Origin: Paraburkholderia largidicola
GTDB taxonomy: Bacteria > Pseudomonadota > Gammaproteobacteria > Burkholderiales > Burkholderiaceae
DNA length: 64,000 nt
Direction of reading: 5' to 3'
Assembly: GCF_013426895.1 (NCBI RefSeq)
Contig: NZ_AP023175.1
Location: forward strand, 1,116,001 to 1,180,000
A program made the translations under genes and the position numbers. The notes beneath the pieces are model-generated. The model was not told the origin of the DNA. It saw only the letters and a list, made by a program, of their open reading frames with translations, and did not search any database. Shown one piece after another: positions 27,307 through 36,224 of the stretch. Every line of letters begins with the position of its first letter. Positions within the stretch are counted from its first letter, which is position 1.

Positions 27307-28536
27307 TTAGCGGCCGACAGCCAGGTTTGCCTGCACAGTGACAGCCTGCTGTACGAGCGACGCCATGCCGCTGTTCTGGTTCAGCACCATCACGCCTGCT
27401 GCCGACTGAGCCGCGCTCGCCATGCTGTTCGACATGTCGAATGAGCCCGTCGTCATCGTGACGGTTCCGCCAGCGCCGCCTGCACCGCCTGCGCCACCCG
27501 TGCCTGCTGCACCGGCTCCAGCCGTAGCCGTCGCCGCGCCGCCTGCACCGCCTGCTGCACCCGCACCGCCGGTTGCCGCGCCGCCATTGCCGGCCGTCGA
27601 CGTCGCTGCGCCGCCGTTACCCGCTGTGGCCGTCGCCGCGCCGCCAGCACCTGCCGTCGACGTCGCTGCGCCGCCGCTGCCCGTCGCTGCGCCGCCCGAG
27701 GCCGTTGCTGCGCCGCCCGTCGCGGTCGCCGCGCCTGCCGTGGCTGCGCCGCCCGTGCCGCTACCCGAAGCGGTTGCCGTGCCGCTGCCCGAGCCGCTGC
27801 CCGAACCCGACGCTGCGCCGCTGTTCGAGCTGGCCGTGCCGCCGCCACCGCCCGCGCGTGAGGACAGATCGCCGCTGCCGGCTGCGCCAAGGCCGATACC
27901 GGCTCCAGCGCCCAGTGCCGCGCCCTTGCCGCTGCCGTTGCCGCCATAGGCAAGCGTGCCTGCTGCTGCGCCGCCGCCCTTCGCGCCAGCGTCGCCGCCG
28001 CTTGCATAGCCCTTGCCGCCGGATGCCTTCGACCAGCCACCGTCGCCGCCCGACGCCTTCGCGTAGCCGCCGTCGCCACCCGATGCCTTCGACCAGCCGC
28101 CGTCGCCGGCAATGGCGCGACCGCCGTTGCCGCCGTCGCCGCCATAGCCACCGGCAGCGCCAGCGCTTCCGCCTTTGCCGCCGATGCCACGTGCGCCGTC
28201 GCCGCCCTTGCCGCCATTGACGTTGCCGTAGTTGGTCGCGACATTGCCGATGCCGTTGACCCGGACATGGCTCACGGTGCCGTCAAGCTTGCTGACGGCT
28301 ACGGACGTCGTGTTGTTCCACGAGTCCTGCGCGACCTTCGAGTGTCCCGTCACTTCATTGACGTTGTTGCCCGTCGTACTGCCCTGGGCCGACGACGCCG
28401 AGTTCGACAGGGAGTTGTCGCCGCTGCCCGACTTCTGGTTGCACGAGTAGTCGCCATTCGCGCAGGGGTTGGCCATCGCATAGCCGCTAAAGCCCAGCGC
28501 GACGATGGCTGCTGATGCCAAAAGTGTCTTACGCAT
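27307..28536 (-). CDS. Gly/Ala-rich secreted protein, candidate fibre subunit 2
   Basis: This 409-residue protein begins with a signal peptide (1-22, GYAMA) and a Cys pair (C25, C32). It continues with an Asn/Ser/Thr-rich region (to about residue 105), a GGxGG region with GDGGWSKASGG-type repeats (about 105-200) and a long Gly/Ala/Thr/Ser low-complexity segment. The last 45 residues are well ordered (MASAAQSAAGVMVLNQNSG, then ASLVQQAVTVQANL). It is a tandem paralogue, of identical length, of the gene at 28554. AGGAGG lies five bases before the start. Length, export signal, repeats and the C39/FapF-like neighbours suggest an extracellular amyloid-like or adhesive fibre. The sequence is not a recognisable FapC. 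Confidence 0.65.
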   Translation of the reverse strand: MRKTLLASAAIVALGFSGYAMANPCANGDYSCNQKSGSGDNSLSNSASSAQGSTTGNNVNEVTGHSKVAQDSWNNTTSVAVSKLDGTVSHVRVNGIGNVATNYGNVNGGKGGDGARGIGGKGGSAGAAGGYGGDGGNGGRAIAGDGGWSKASGGDGGYAKASGGDGGWSKASGGKGYASGGDAGAKGGGAAAGTLAYGGNGSGKGAALGAGAGIGLGAAGSGDLSSRAGGGGGTASSNSGAASGSGSGSGSGTATASGSGTGGAATAGAATATGGAATASGGAATGSGGAATSTAGAGGAATATAGNGGAATSTAGNGGAATGGAGAAGGAGGAATATAGAGAAGTGGAGGAGGAGGTVTMTTGSFDMSNSMASAAQSAAGVMVLNQNSGMASLVQQAVTVQANLAVGR

Positions 28537-28553
28537 GAAAGCCTCCTATCGGA

Positions 28554-29783
28554 TTAGCGGCCCACGCTCAGGTTTGCCTGAACGGTGACGGCCTGTTGCA
28601 CCAGCGAAGCCATGCCGCTGTTCTGGTTCGCGACCAGGATGCCCGCTGCCGACTGAGCGACGCTCGTCATGGTGTTGGCCATGCTGAAGTCCCCCGTGCC
28701 GACCGAGATCGCGCCGCCCGCGCCGCCTGCCGCGCCTGCGCCGCCCGTGCCCGCGCCGCCGGCCGCTGCCGTCGCCGTGGCTGCTGCGCCTGCACCGCCT
28801 GCACCGCCTGCGCCGCCCGTGGCATTGCCGCCGTTACCGGCCGTCGAGCCTGCCGTGCCGCCTGCGCCCGCCGTCGCCGTCGCTGCGCCGCCCGCACCTG
28901 CCGTCGACGTCGCTGCGCCGCCCGTGCCTGTGCCTGCGCCGCCCGTGCCCGTGCCGGTTCCAGCCGTCGCTGTGGCTGCGCCAGCCGTGCCTGCGCCGCC
29001 CGAGCCCGTACCCGTGCCCGAACCGCTCGCCGTGCCGCTGCCCGAAGCCGTGCTGGTCGCTGCACCGCTCGACGAGCTCGCGCTACCGCCACCGCCATTG
29101 GCCTTCGAGTGCACGTCGCCGCTGCCCGCGAGTGCCGCGCCCGCACCGAGCGCGAGACCTGCGCCCTTGCCTGAGCCGTGTCCGTCGCCGCCTGCCGCTG
29201 CCGATCCAGCGAGCGAGCTGCCGCCCTTGGCCCATGCGTCGCCGCCGCTGCCGGAGCCCTTGCCGCCGGATGCCCTGGCGTTGCCGCCGTCGCCGGCATA
29301 GGACCTGGCGTTGCCGCCATCGCCAGCCGATGCTCTGGAGTTGCCGCCGTCGCCGGCTACGGCCTTGCCGCCATTGCCGCCGTAGCCGCCGTCGCCGCCG
29401 ATCGCCAATGCGCTGCCGCCCTTGCCGCCGATGCCTTTCGCGCCGCTGCCGCCGCGTCCGCCGTTCGCATTGCCGTCGTTATAGGCATGGTTGCCAATGC
29501 CATAAACGCTGACGCCCGATACGGAACCGGACAGTCGGCTTGCTGCGACGATCTTGGTGCTGTTGAACGAGTCCTGCGCGACCTTCGCACCCGTCGTAAT
29601 TTCATTTGCGTTGTTGCCCGTGGTGCTGGTTTGGCCGGACGTCGCCGAGTTTGTCGATGTGTTGCTCCCGCTGTATGACTTCTGGTTGCAGGATGAATCG
29701 CTATCACTGCATGGGTTTGCCATTGCGTAACCGCTGCAGCCCAAGGCGATGACTGCTGCGGACGCCAATAGAGTTTTGCGCAT
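28554..29783 (-). CDS. Gly/Ala-rich secreted protein, candidate fibre subunit 1
   Basis: This is the first gene of the operon: 409 residues, preceded by a perfect AGGAGGA Shine-Dalgarno. It has the same plan as its neighbour at 27307: signal peptide 1-22, two Cys (PCSDSDSSCNQ), an Asn/Ser/Thr-rich N-terminal domain, GGxGG repeats (AGDGGNARSYAGDGGNARA), a Gly/Ala/Thr/Ser segment of more than 150 residues, and a conserved C-terminal 45 residues (VAQSAAGILVANQNSGMASL). The N- and C-terminal domains are strongly conserved between the two copies while the repeats drift. Codon use in the repeats is extremely G+C-skewed. The gap to the second copy is 17 bp. Function is unknown; a surface fibre or matrix protein is the best guess. 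Confidence 0.65.
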   Translation of the reverse strand: MRKTLLASAAVIALGCSGYAMANPCSDSDSSCNQKSYSGSNTSTNSATSGQTSTTGNNANEITTGAKVAQDSFNSTKIVAASRLSGSVSGVSVYGIGNHAYNDGNANGGRGGSGAKGIGGKGGSALAIGGDGGYGGNGGKAVAGDGGNSRASAGDGGNARSYAGDGGNARASGGKGSGSGGDAWAKGGSSLAGSAAAGGDGHGSGKGAGLALGAGAALAGSGDVHSKANGGGGSASSSSGAATSTASGSGTASGSGTGTGSGGAGTAGAATATAGTGTGTGGAGTGTGGAATSTAGAGGAATATAGAGGTAGSTAGNGGNATGGAGGAGGAGAAATATAAAGGAGTGGAGAAGGAGGAISVGTGDFSMANTMTSVAQSAAGILVANQNSGMASLVQQAVTVQANLSVGR

Positions 29784-30532
29784 GGAATCCTCCTGGAGGA
29801 GATGGGGGGCGGCTTGGCCAACTGCACCAATCCGGCTCGCCGTGTCGCATAGGCGATGCCATGCATGTAAGGCTTTGAAATTTAAAGAAATTTCACATTT
29901 CCCGTGATGCGAAATGAAAAGATAGGGGTAATTACCTAGATTTTATGTTTCGCGTTTGAAACGCACAAACCGGCATTGCGCCGGTTTTGGAAAATGAGGG
30001 GTTTTGCAATCGCTTTTAATTCAAACGATTAGCGGGAATTATTGAGGAAGGACCGGAGATTTTAAAAACGTTTCTTTTTTGACGGGCGCGATTCTTGAGT
30101 GCCAGGATAATCCACCCCAGAACCCCCGTGATTTTTCGACAAACGCGCTTAGTGGCCTTGCGCACCATGGGTTTGCGCCAGATTGGGGCTGGCGATACAG
30201 AGCGCAAACGTGGCGTAAAAAAACGTATCGTTTACGACGCTGCAAGCCGCATGTAGCTTTCATCCGCAAGTTTTTCCGCACGCCCGGACGGCAGGCGGAA
30301 TTATTTTACAATTTCAGTACGTGCCTAATGCACCGAACCCCAGTCATTTATCGCAATGTTAATGGCGCGAAGCATCAATTTGCCATTAACAGCGCCGCAC
30401 GTCCACTAAAATCAGATCTGCCGCGATATTACTGATAAAGGCAATGCGGCGATATTGCAACGCACTAATGCAGTGCATCAAAGACACGTATTTTCATAGC
30501 GTTTAAAACTTAATGGGATATTTAATTATTGG
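29784..30532. other. AT-rich 0.75-kb intergenic region upstream of the Gly-rich operon
   Basis: No credible gene is seen in this stretch. It is clearly AT-richer than the rest of the window and holds short palindromes, including AAACCGGC/GCCGGTTTT (29967-29988, a hairpin with a short T run on the plus strand) and GCGTTTGAAACGC just before it. It most likely contains the promoter and regulatory region of the fibre-like operon, and it may attract a nucleoid silencer such as an H-NS homologue. The open frames at 30079-30435 and on the opposite strand lack a ribosome site and protein-like composition. Confidence 0.5.
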
Positions 30533-31369
30533 TTATTCATCGGTTAAATCGGATTGCGCATCTTCGAGGTCTGAATCGACGGGCGGTTGCACGAGCCAGG
30601 CGCAAATCCGTTCGACGGTCCACGCGGGATCGTCGTGCGGCAAATCGTGACCGGCCCACGCGTGCCGCCAGTGATCGGCGCTCCACGCCGCGGCCAGCGC
30701 TGCCGAGCACGCGGGATCGACCAGCCCGTCCGCCCGCGACGACAACACCAGCGTCGCGCACGCCGGCCGTTGCCGGCCGGCGCTGAAGCGCGCGGCCGCG
30801 AGCAATTGACGCAGCGCGTTCGCCCGGCTGACGGGCGCGCTCTCGCGGATCGCGATCCATTCGTTCAGGTCGGCCTCGACCGTGTCCCGGTGATTGCAGG
30901 TCAGGCGATGGATCGCCTCTTCCGCAGCCCGCGCGTCGCTCCAATGCGAAGCAATGCGCGCCAGCCCCGGCCATGCCTGAGGGCGCAACCGTTCGTCGAA
31001 GCGGCTGAACGGCTGCATGCTGGTGTTGATCAGTACGAGCCGGGCGATGTCGGCCGGATGACGTTGCGCCCAACAGGTCGCGACCATGCCGCCCAGCGAC
31101 ATCGCCAGCACGTAATACGGTCCCGGCGCGCCGCTGGCGCGCGCCGCCGCGCGCACGAAGTCGACCATTCCGGCGACGTCCGGCGGCGCGCGCAGGCCCG
31201 CATATTCGCCGTTGCCGGGCAGGTCGATAGTCAGCACGCGCGTGGCCGCAGTGTCCGCGGCAGGCGCGCCGTGGTTCGCGCCGTCGAGCGCCGCGCGCAA
31301 CATGTCGGGCAATGCGCCCCAGTGCCGTGCCTCACGCGTCAGGCCGCGCAGCAGAATCCACGTGCTCAT
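30533..31369 (-). CDS. Alpha/beta hydrolase
   Basis: This 278-residue alpha/beta-hydrolase-fold enzyme has the nucleophile elbow AMSLGG (Ser at about residue 110), a putative acid in SSRADGLVD and a His in WAGHDLPHDDP. The N-terminus ILLRGLTREARHWG carries the oxyanion region. The last 20 residues form an acidic tail (DSDLEDAQSDLTDE). There is no signal peptide, so it is cytoplasmic. Its start overlaps the end of the upstream carboxypeptidase-like gene by 4 bp (ATGA), so the two are translationally coupled and probably act on a common substrate. That substrate is unknown. Confidence 0.75.
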   Translation of the reverse strand: MSTWILLRGLTREARHWGALPDMLRAALDGANHGAPAADTAATRVLTIDLPGNGEYAGLRAPPDVAGMVDFVRAAARASGAPGPYYVLAMSLGGMVATCWAQRHPADIARLVLINTSMQPFSRFDERLRPQAWPGLARIASHWSDARAAEEAIHRLTCNHRDTVEADLNEWIAIRESAPVSRANALRQLLAAARFSAGRQRPACATLVLSSRADGLVDPACSAALAAAWSADHWRHAWAGHDLPHDDPAWTVERICAWLVQPPVDSDLEDAQSDLTDE

Positions 31370-32400
31370 GATTTGCCTGGCTTGTACCAGAGTTCCGTCG
31401 CGCTATCGAGCAACTGCTCGCGGCGGCTGCCCTGCGGCAGCCAGCGTTGCGACGCATAGGCGGCGCGCGTCAGGAAGTCGAGCAGGTTCGCGTGACGCCG
31501 CAACACGCGCGCGGTGCGGTGCGCTTTCAGCGGGTTGAACATGCCCTGGCGCGAAAAGATCTGCCGGGGATTTTTCTTGATCCACAGCCACGAGCCGAGT
31601 TCGAGCGTCATCGGCAGAAAGATGTTGGGCGCAGGCGCGTGATCGTATGCCCAGTCCCACAGGTCGCCGTGCAGCAGATACTGATGGCTCTGCGGCTCGA
31701 ACATGTAGCCGTGATGCGGATGCGCGCGCTCGAACATCGTCTTCAGCGCGTACATTTCCGGCAGATGCGGCATCGGGCGACGTGTCTTCGCGTACGGGAA
31801 CCAGATGCTGTCGCTCCAGCCGTAGCCCGAATGACAATCCAACGCGAACGACAGCGGCCGCGCCGCCAGTTCCTGCGCGACCACGCGTAACAGCGCCTCC
31901 GCCTCCGCTTCCATCGGTGCACCGCGCCGTCCGCGATACCACGGCAGCCATGAGCCGACGCGCTGTCCGCCCGCGAGTAAAGGCACGCGCTCTTCGGCGT
32001 CCTGCGGCGCGTTACGCATCAGATCGACGCCGTTCGGATTGGCGCGCGTCGCGGCCCACATTCCACCTGGATTGACGATGGGTACGAAGATCAAGCGGAT
32101 CGACTGAAGCTGGCGCACCAGCAGTTCGTCCCATTCGAGCCGCCCGAGCAACGCGCGCATGTAGTCGAGCACGAGTTGCGTGCCGATCCGCTCGAGCCCG
32201 TGTATGCCGCCGAAGAAGCCGATCGCGGGCGCCCGCGGATCGCGCGAGCCGATGCTCGCCGTCTGCACGGCGAACGTCCTGCCGCGCACCTGCGCTTCGC
32301 ACACGGAATGAATTTCGAAGCTGCCGCTGCCGACGTCGAGTATCGCCTGCAGTTCTTCGTACTCCGTAAACGTATCGGGCAAAAAACTCAGAGCCTGCAT
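31366..32400 (-). CDS. M14-family zinc carboxypeptidase-like protein
   Basis: This 344-residue protein shows the M14 metal-binding set: HGLE (His/Glu zinc ligands, in FFGGIHGLERIG), a second His in ALDCHSGYGWSD, and a Glu in MTLELGSWLW as the catalytic base. The segment NPGGMWAATRANPNGVDLMRN is typical of M14 enzymes and contains the substrate-binding Asn-Arg. There is no signal peptide, so it is likely a cytoplasmic peptidase or amidase acting on a small or modified peptide. It is translationally coupled to the hydrolase gene at 30533 and is divergent from phnC across a 287-bp region. Confidence 0.75.
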   Translation of the reverse strand: MQALSFLPDTFTEYEELQAILDVGSGSFEIHSVCEAQVRGRTFAVQTASIGSRDPRAPAIGFFGGIHGLERIGTQLVLDYMRALLGRLEWDELLVRQLQSIRLIFVPIVNPGGMWAATRANPNGVDLMRNAPQDAEERVPLLAGGQRVGSWLPWYRGRRGAPMEAEAEALLRVVAQELAARPLSFALDCHSGYGWSDSIWFPYAKTRRPMPHLPEMYALKTMFERAHPHHGYMFEPQSHQYLLHGDLWDWAYDHAPAPNIFLPMTLELGSWLWIKKNPRQIFSRQGMFNPLKAHRTARVLRRHANLLDFLTRAAYASQRWLPQGSRREQLLDSATELWYKPGKS

Positions 32401-32510
32401 GGGCTGCGCCGGTTGTGGTGTGCGGTTATTGGAGACGGCTCACGCGTGACGTTTCCAACTATAGCGTTTCGTGCTTGCCAATGGATGACAGTGGGTCGCG
32501 TCGTTGCGTT

Positions 32511-32526
32511 TGTCATATCGATGACA
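32511..32526. promoter_or_regulatory. 16-bp perfect palindrome upstream of phnC
   Basis: TGTCATATCGATGACA is a perfect dyad between the M14 gene and phnC. It resembles a dimeric regulator site. Further downstream, CGTCTAGATG at 32591-32600 matches seven of the eight core bases (GTCTAGA) of the phnF/phnG operator at 61165. Both are candidate operators. Confidence 0.4.
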
Positions 32527-32687
32527 CACGGCGCGATCCGGCACTGCGGCGCGCCGCACGCTGCCGGGCAAATCATCGCAAAGATATAGTCGTCTAGATG
32601 TTGCGACGCCTTCACTCAACCGTCACAGACGCTTTCTAGAATGTCCCACAACTTCCGGCACGCACCGGAGCCATCGACAGGACATAC

Positions 32688-33548
32688 ATGGAAGCAATCC
32701 GCATCGAACGCCTGAGCAAGACATTCGGCAACGGCCGCAAGGCGCTCGACGAAATCGCCCTGCGCGTCGAGCAGGGCGAAATGGTCGCGCTGATCGGCGC
32801 GTCGGGCTCGGGCAAGTCGACGCTGCTGCGCCATATTGCGGGCTTCATGGTGTCGGATGCGCAGCCTTCGCAGATTGCGATACTTGGGCGTCCGATCCAG
32901 CAGAACGGTCGCATCGTGCGCGAGGTGCGCAGCATTCGCCGCGACATCGGCTTCGTGTTCCAGCAGTTCAATCTCGTGAACCGGCTGACGGTTGAAGCGA
33001 ACGTGCTGATCGGCGCGCTCGCGCGCCTGCCGCTGTGGCGCCGTCTAACGGGCTGCTTTCCGCGCAACGAGCGCGCGCTGTCGATGTCGGCATTGAACGA
33101 AGTCGGCATCGGCGAGCATGCGTTCGAACGCGCCTCGAACCTGTCGGGCGGTCAGCAGCAGCGCGCCGCGCTGGCGCGCGCGCTCGTGCAGCAGGCACGC
33201 ATCATCCTCGCCGACGAGCCGATTGCGTCGCTCGACCCCGAATCGTCGCGCCGCGTGATGGACATGCTGAGCACGCTGAACATCGAGCATCGTTTGACGG
33301 TGCTGGTCTCGCTGCATCAGGTCGATATCGCGATGCAGTACTGCACGCGCACGATCGCGATGCGGCGCGGCAAGGTCGTGTACGACGGACCGTCTTCGGC
33401 GCTGACGCCCGCGCTTCTGCAGAACCTTTATGGCGACGATGCGCGCGAGCTGCTCGACGACAGTCAGCAACCCGACAACGCTGACAGTGCCGCGAGCGCC
33501 GCGCCTCGCGCGCGCGTGCTGCCGCTCAACACGGCGCGCTCGGCCTGA
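32688..33548 (+). CDS. phnC: Phosphonate ABC transporter ATP-binding protein PhnC
   Basis: This 286-residue ATPase drives phosphonate import with PhnD and PhnE. It has Walker [10 protein letters not shown] (about residues 38-46), Q-loop [14 protein letters not shown], signature [15 protein letters not shown], Walker [13 protein letters not shown] and the H-loop His in LVSLHQVD. The [18 protein letters not shown] segment is characteristic of PhnC. A C-terminal extension of about 30 residues is Ala/Asp-rich. It starts at the ATG at 32688 and is followed by phnD (54-bp gap) and phnE in one operon. The C-P lyase genes are 26 kb away in this window. Confidence 0.93.
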   Translation: MEAIRIERLSKTFGNGRKALDEIALRVEQGEMVALIGASGSGKSTLLRHIAGFMVSDAQPSQIAILGRPIQQNGRIVREVRSIRRDIGFVFQQFNLVNRLTVEANVLIGALARLPLWRRLTGCFPRNERALSMSALNEVGIGEHAFERASNLSGGQQQRAALARALVQQARIILADEPIASLDPESSRRVMDMLSTLNIEHRLTVLVSLHQVDIAMQYCTRTIAMRRGKVVYDGPSSALTPALLQNLYGDDARELLDDSQQPDNADSAASAAPRARVLPLNTARSA

Positions 33549-33602
33549 TCCCCTTTCCGGAAAGAAACGCAGTACCCGATTCACTCACCTGGAACAGAAC
33601 TC

Positions 33603-34571
33603 ATGAAATTTCTGCGCTCACTGCTCGCCGGCGTCGCCGCCGTGTCGGCATTCGCGAGCTTCGCCGCCCACGCCGAAGACCTGAATCTCGGCATCATCTC
33701 GACCGATTCGTCGGCTGTGCTCAAGCAGCGCTGGCAGCCGCTGATCGATGACATGAACAAGCAGACGGGGCTGAACATCAAGGCGTTCTTCGCGACCGAT
33801 TATGCGGGCATCATCGAAGGCATGCGCTTCAACAAGGTGCAGGTCGCGTATCTCGGCAATGCGTCGGCGATCGAAGCCGTCGATCGTTCGAATGGCGAAG
33901 TATTCGGCAAGACGACCTACGCGAACGGCGACGCCGGCTACTACTCGGTGCTGATCACCAACGTCAACAGCCGCTTCAAGACGCTCGACGACGTGTTCAA
34001 GAACACGAAGGACGTGACGCTCGGCTTCGGCGACCCGAACTCGACATCGGGCACGCTGGTCCCCGGCTACTACCTGTTCGCGCAGCACAACGCGCCCGTG
34101 CGCACATCGTTCAAGACGGTGCTGCCGTCGAGCCACGAAGCGAACCTGCTCGCCGTCGTGAACAACAAGATCGACATCGCGACGAACAACACCGAGATGC
34201 TCGAAACGCTGAAGAAGCAGCATCCCGACCGCTTCGCGCAGGTGCGCGTGCTGTGGCAATCGCCGCTGATTCCGTCGGACCCGCTGGTATGGCGCAAGGA
34301 TCTGCCCGACGCGACGAAGGACAAGCTGCGCAAGTTCTTCTACAACTACGCGAAGACCGATCCGCGTGAAAAAACCGTGATGGCGAACATCTTCAGCTAT
34401 GGCGGCTTTGCGCCGTCGACGGATGCGCAGCTGCAGCCGATTCGCCAGATCAAGCTGTTCGAGCAGAAGCAGAAGATCGAAGCAGATGCGTCGCTGTCGG
34501 ATTCGGATCGCAAGACGCAGATGGCGGCGATCGATGCGAAGCTGTCCGCACTGAACGCGCAAAAGCAATGA
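33603..34571 (+). CDS. phnD: Phosphonate ABC transporter substrate-binding protein PhnD
   Basis: This is a 322-residue periplasmic binding protein. A Sec signal peptide ([24 protein letters not shown], cleavage after about residue 24) precedes the mature domain, which begins [20 protein letters not shown]. Family features include [35 protein letters not shown], the ligand-contact loop [18 protein letters not shown] and [16 protein letters not shown]. It captures phosphonates for PhnCE. Its stop overlaps the phnE start by 4 bp. Confidence 0.93.
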   Translation: MKFLRSLLAGVAAVSAFASFAAHAEDLNLGIISTDSSAVLKQRWQPLIDDMNKQTGLNIKAFFATDYAGIIEGMRFNKVQVAYLGNASAIEAVDRSNGEVFGKTTYANGDAGYYSVLITNVNSRFKTLDDVFKNTKDVTLGFGDPNSTSGTLVPGYYLFAQHNAPVRTSFKTVLPSSHEANLLAVVNNKIDIATNNTEMLETLKKQHPDRFAQVRVLWQSPLIPSDPLVWRKDLPDATKDKLRKFFYNYAKTDPREKTVMANIFSYGGFAPSTDAQLQPIRQIKLFEQKQKIEADASLSDSDRKTQMAAIDAKLSALNAQKQ

Positions 34572-35407
34572 ACTTAGCCGACCTGAGCGCTGGACGCTCG
34601 ACGCCGCCGTCGCCGGCCACGCCTTCGCGCGAGGTGCTGGCCGCGGCGGCGGGTAAGCGGAGCTGGACTTCGCTGCTCGGCTGGATCGTCGTGATCGGCG
34701 TGCTGGGCTTGTCGTGGCACGCCGCCGACATGCGCCCGCTCGATCTGCTCACCGATTCGGGCAACATGGGGCAGTTCGCCAAGGACTTCTTCCCGCCCGA
34801 CTTCACGGAATGGCGCACCTATCTGCACGAAATGGGCGTCACGCTCGCGGTCGCGGTGTGGGGCACGGCGCTGTCGATCGTGTGCGCGATTCCTTTCGGG
34901 CTGATGTCGGCGCATAACATGGCGCCGGCGTGGGTTGTGCAGCCGGTGCGGCGCTTGATGGATGCGTGTCGCGCGATCAACGAGATGGTGTTCGCGATGC
35001 TGTTCATCGTGGCGGTTGGGCTCGGGCCGTTTGCGGGTGTGCTTGCGTTGTGGGTGCATACCACGGGCGTGCTGGCGAAGCTGTTCGCCGAAGCCGTCGA
35101 GGCGATCGATCCTCGTCCCGCCGAGGGTGTGCGGGCGACGGGCGCTACCAGTCTCGATGAGATCATTTATGGCGTGCTGCCGCAGGTTTTGCCGTTGTGG
35201 ATTTCTTATGCGTTGTATCGGTTTGAATCGAATGTGCGGTCGGCGATGGTCGTAGGGATGGTTGGTGCCGGCGGCATCGGGGTCGTGCTTTATGAGTCGA
35301 TTCGGTCGTTCAACTATTCGCAGACGGCGGCTGTTATGTTGATGGTCATCGTTGTGGTTACTGTTATTGACTTGCTGTCGGCTAGATTGCGGGAGCGGGT
35401 GATTTAG
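34568..35407 (+). CDS. phnE: Phosphonate ABC transporter permease PhnE
   Basis: This 279-residue inner-membrane permease has about six hydrophobic helices and the ABC-permease EAA-type loop ([35 protein letters not shown], about residues 178-212) that contacts the ATPase. [27 protein letters not shown] near the C-terminus is a PhnE signature. The start ATG overlaps the phnD stop (ATGA). It closes the phnCDE operon, and repeat element B starts 43 bp after its stop. GC content falls somewhat in the last 200 bp, towards the element. Confidence 0.93.
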   Translation: MNLADLSAGRSTPPSPATPSREVLAAAAGKRSWTSLLGWIVVIGVLGLSWHAADMRPLDLLTDSGNMGQFAKDFFPPDFTEWRTYLHEMGVTLAVAVWGTALSIVCAIPFGLMSAHNMAPAWVVQPVRRLMDACRAINEMVFAMLFIVAVGLGPFAGVLALWVHTTGVLAKLFAEAVEAIDPRPAEGVRATGATSLDEIIYGVLPQVLPLWISYALYRFESNVRSAMVVGMVGAGGIGVVLYESIRSFNYSQTAAVMLMVIVVVTVIDLLSARLRERVI

Positions 35408-35450
35408 GTTTTATTGTCTTGCTATGCTTGGGTGGTTGGCTTTCTTGTTC

Positions 35451-36107
35451 GCTGGCATCCGCGTGATGTTATTGGTTTGCTAGCGTTGCCCCTGTGCGGG
35501 GCGGCACCTACTTTTCTTTGCCGCCGCAAAGAAAAGTAGGCAAAAGAAAGCGGCTCACACCGCCAGTTCTTGTATTTGCCTGAGGGCCCCCACAGGGTCT
35601 TACGCTTCACACGGCAACCACGTGACCCACGTCCGTTGCCAGCGCTCTTGAGGTGCGCCTCACCCGCTGCACGCTCCCGCACTACAGCACGCCGTGCCAG
35701 ACAGTCCACACCCGCCCAGGTGGCAAACTGTGTGTAGGCCAAGGTACTCCACCCGCCTCACTCCGGACCAATAGCGCACGCGTTCCACCCTGTAAAAGCG
35801 CTGCCCTATACGACGCGATAACCTACACACAGTTTGCCACCTGGGCGGCATAGACCATTCGCTGCCGCTGGCCTTTGCGTGGGTATTCGAAGCGGGTGAG
35901 GCGCACGTTGAGAGCGTTGGCAACGAACGCGAACAAGTGCACTGCCGCGTGAAGGATGGGGACGTTGGGGGCCCGTGGACAGGAACACGGGCTGGCGGTG
36001 TTAGCCGCTTTCTTTTGCCTACTTTTCTTTGCGGCGGCAAAGAAAAGTAGGTGCCGCCCCGCACAGGGGCAACGCTTGAAGCACGAAGGCAGAACGCGGA
36101 TGCCCGC
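35451..36107 (-). repeat. Palindromic intergenic element, copy B
   Basis: This 657-bp copy is inverted relative to copy A; its central core reads CTCCGGACCAATAGC where A has the complement. Terminal hairpins lie at 35507-35540 and 36018-36051. The outer CGTCGCAGAC motif is at 36131-36140 on the right. The central inverted repeat GCCCAGGTGGCAAACTGTGT begins near 35716. It fills the gap between phnE and the EamA gene. No ORF inside is credible. Confidence 0.85.
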
Positions 36108-36224
36108 GCAAACCCAAGCAAACCACCTGGCGTCGCAGACAAAAACCACACAAACCCCCTCACATCAACACAAAAAACCACATCTACGGAATAATACCGG
36201 CTTTAGCCTGAAACAAAACCCTGG

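Noticed and set aside
27460..29460. Repetitive GC-rich DNA as a CRISPR array or satellite
   Set aside because: The repeats are in frame with codons for Gly, Ala, Ser and Thr in two intact secreted proteins; there are no spacers of constant length.
30079..30435. 118-codon ORF in the AT-rich gap
   Set aside because: No Shine-Dalgarno, no recognisable motifs, odd composition, and overlapping frames on the other strand are just as long.
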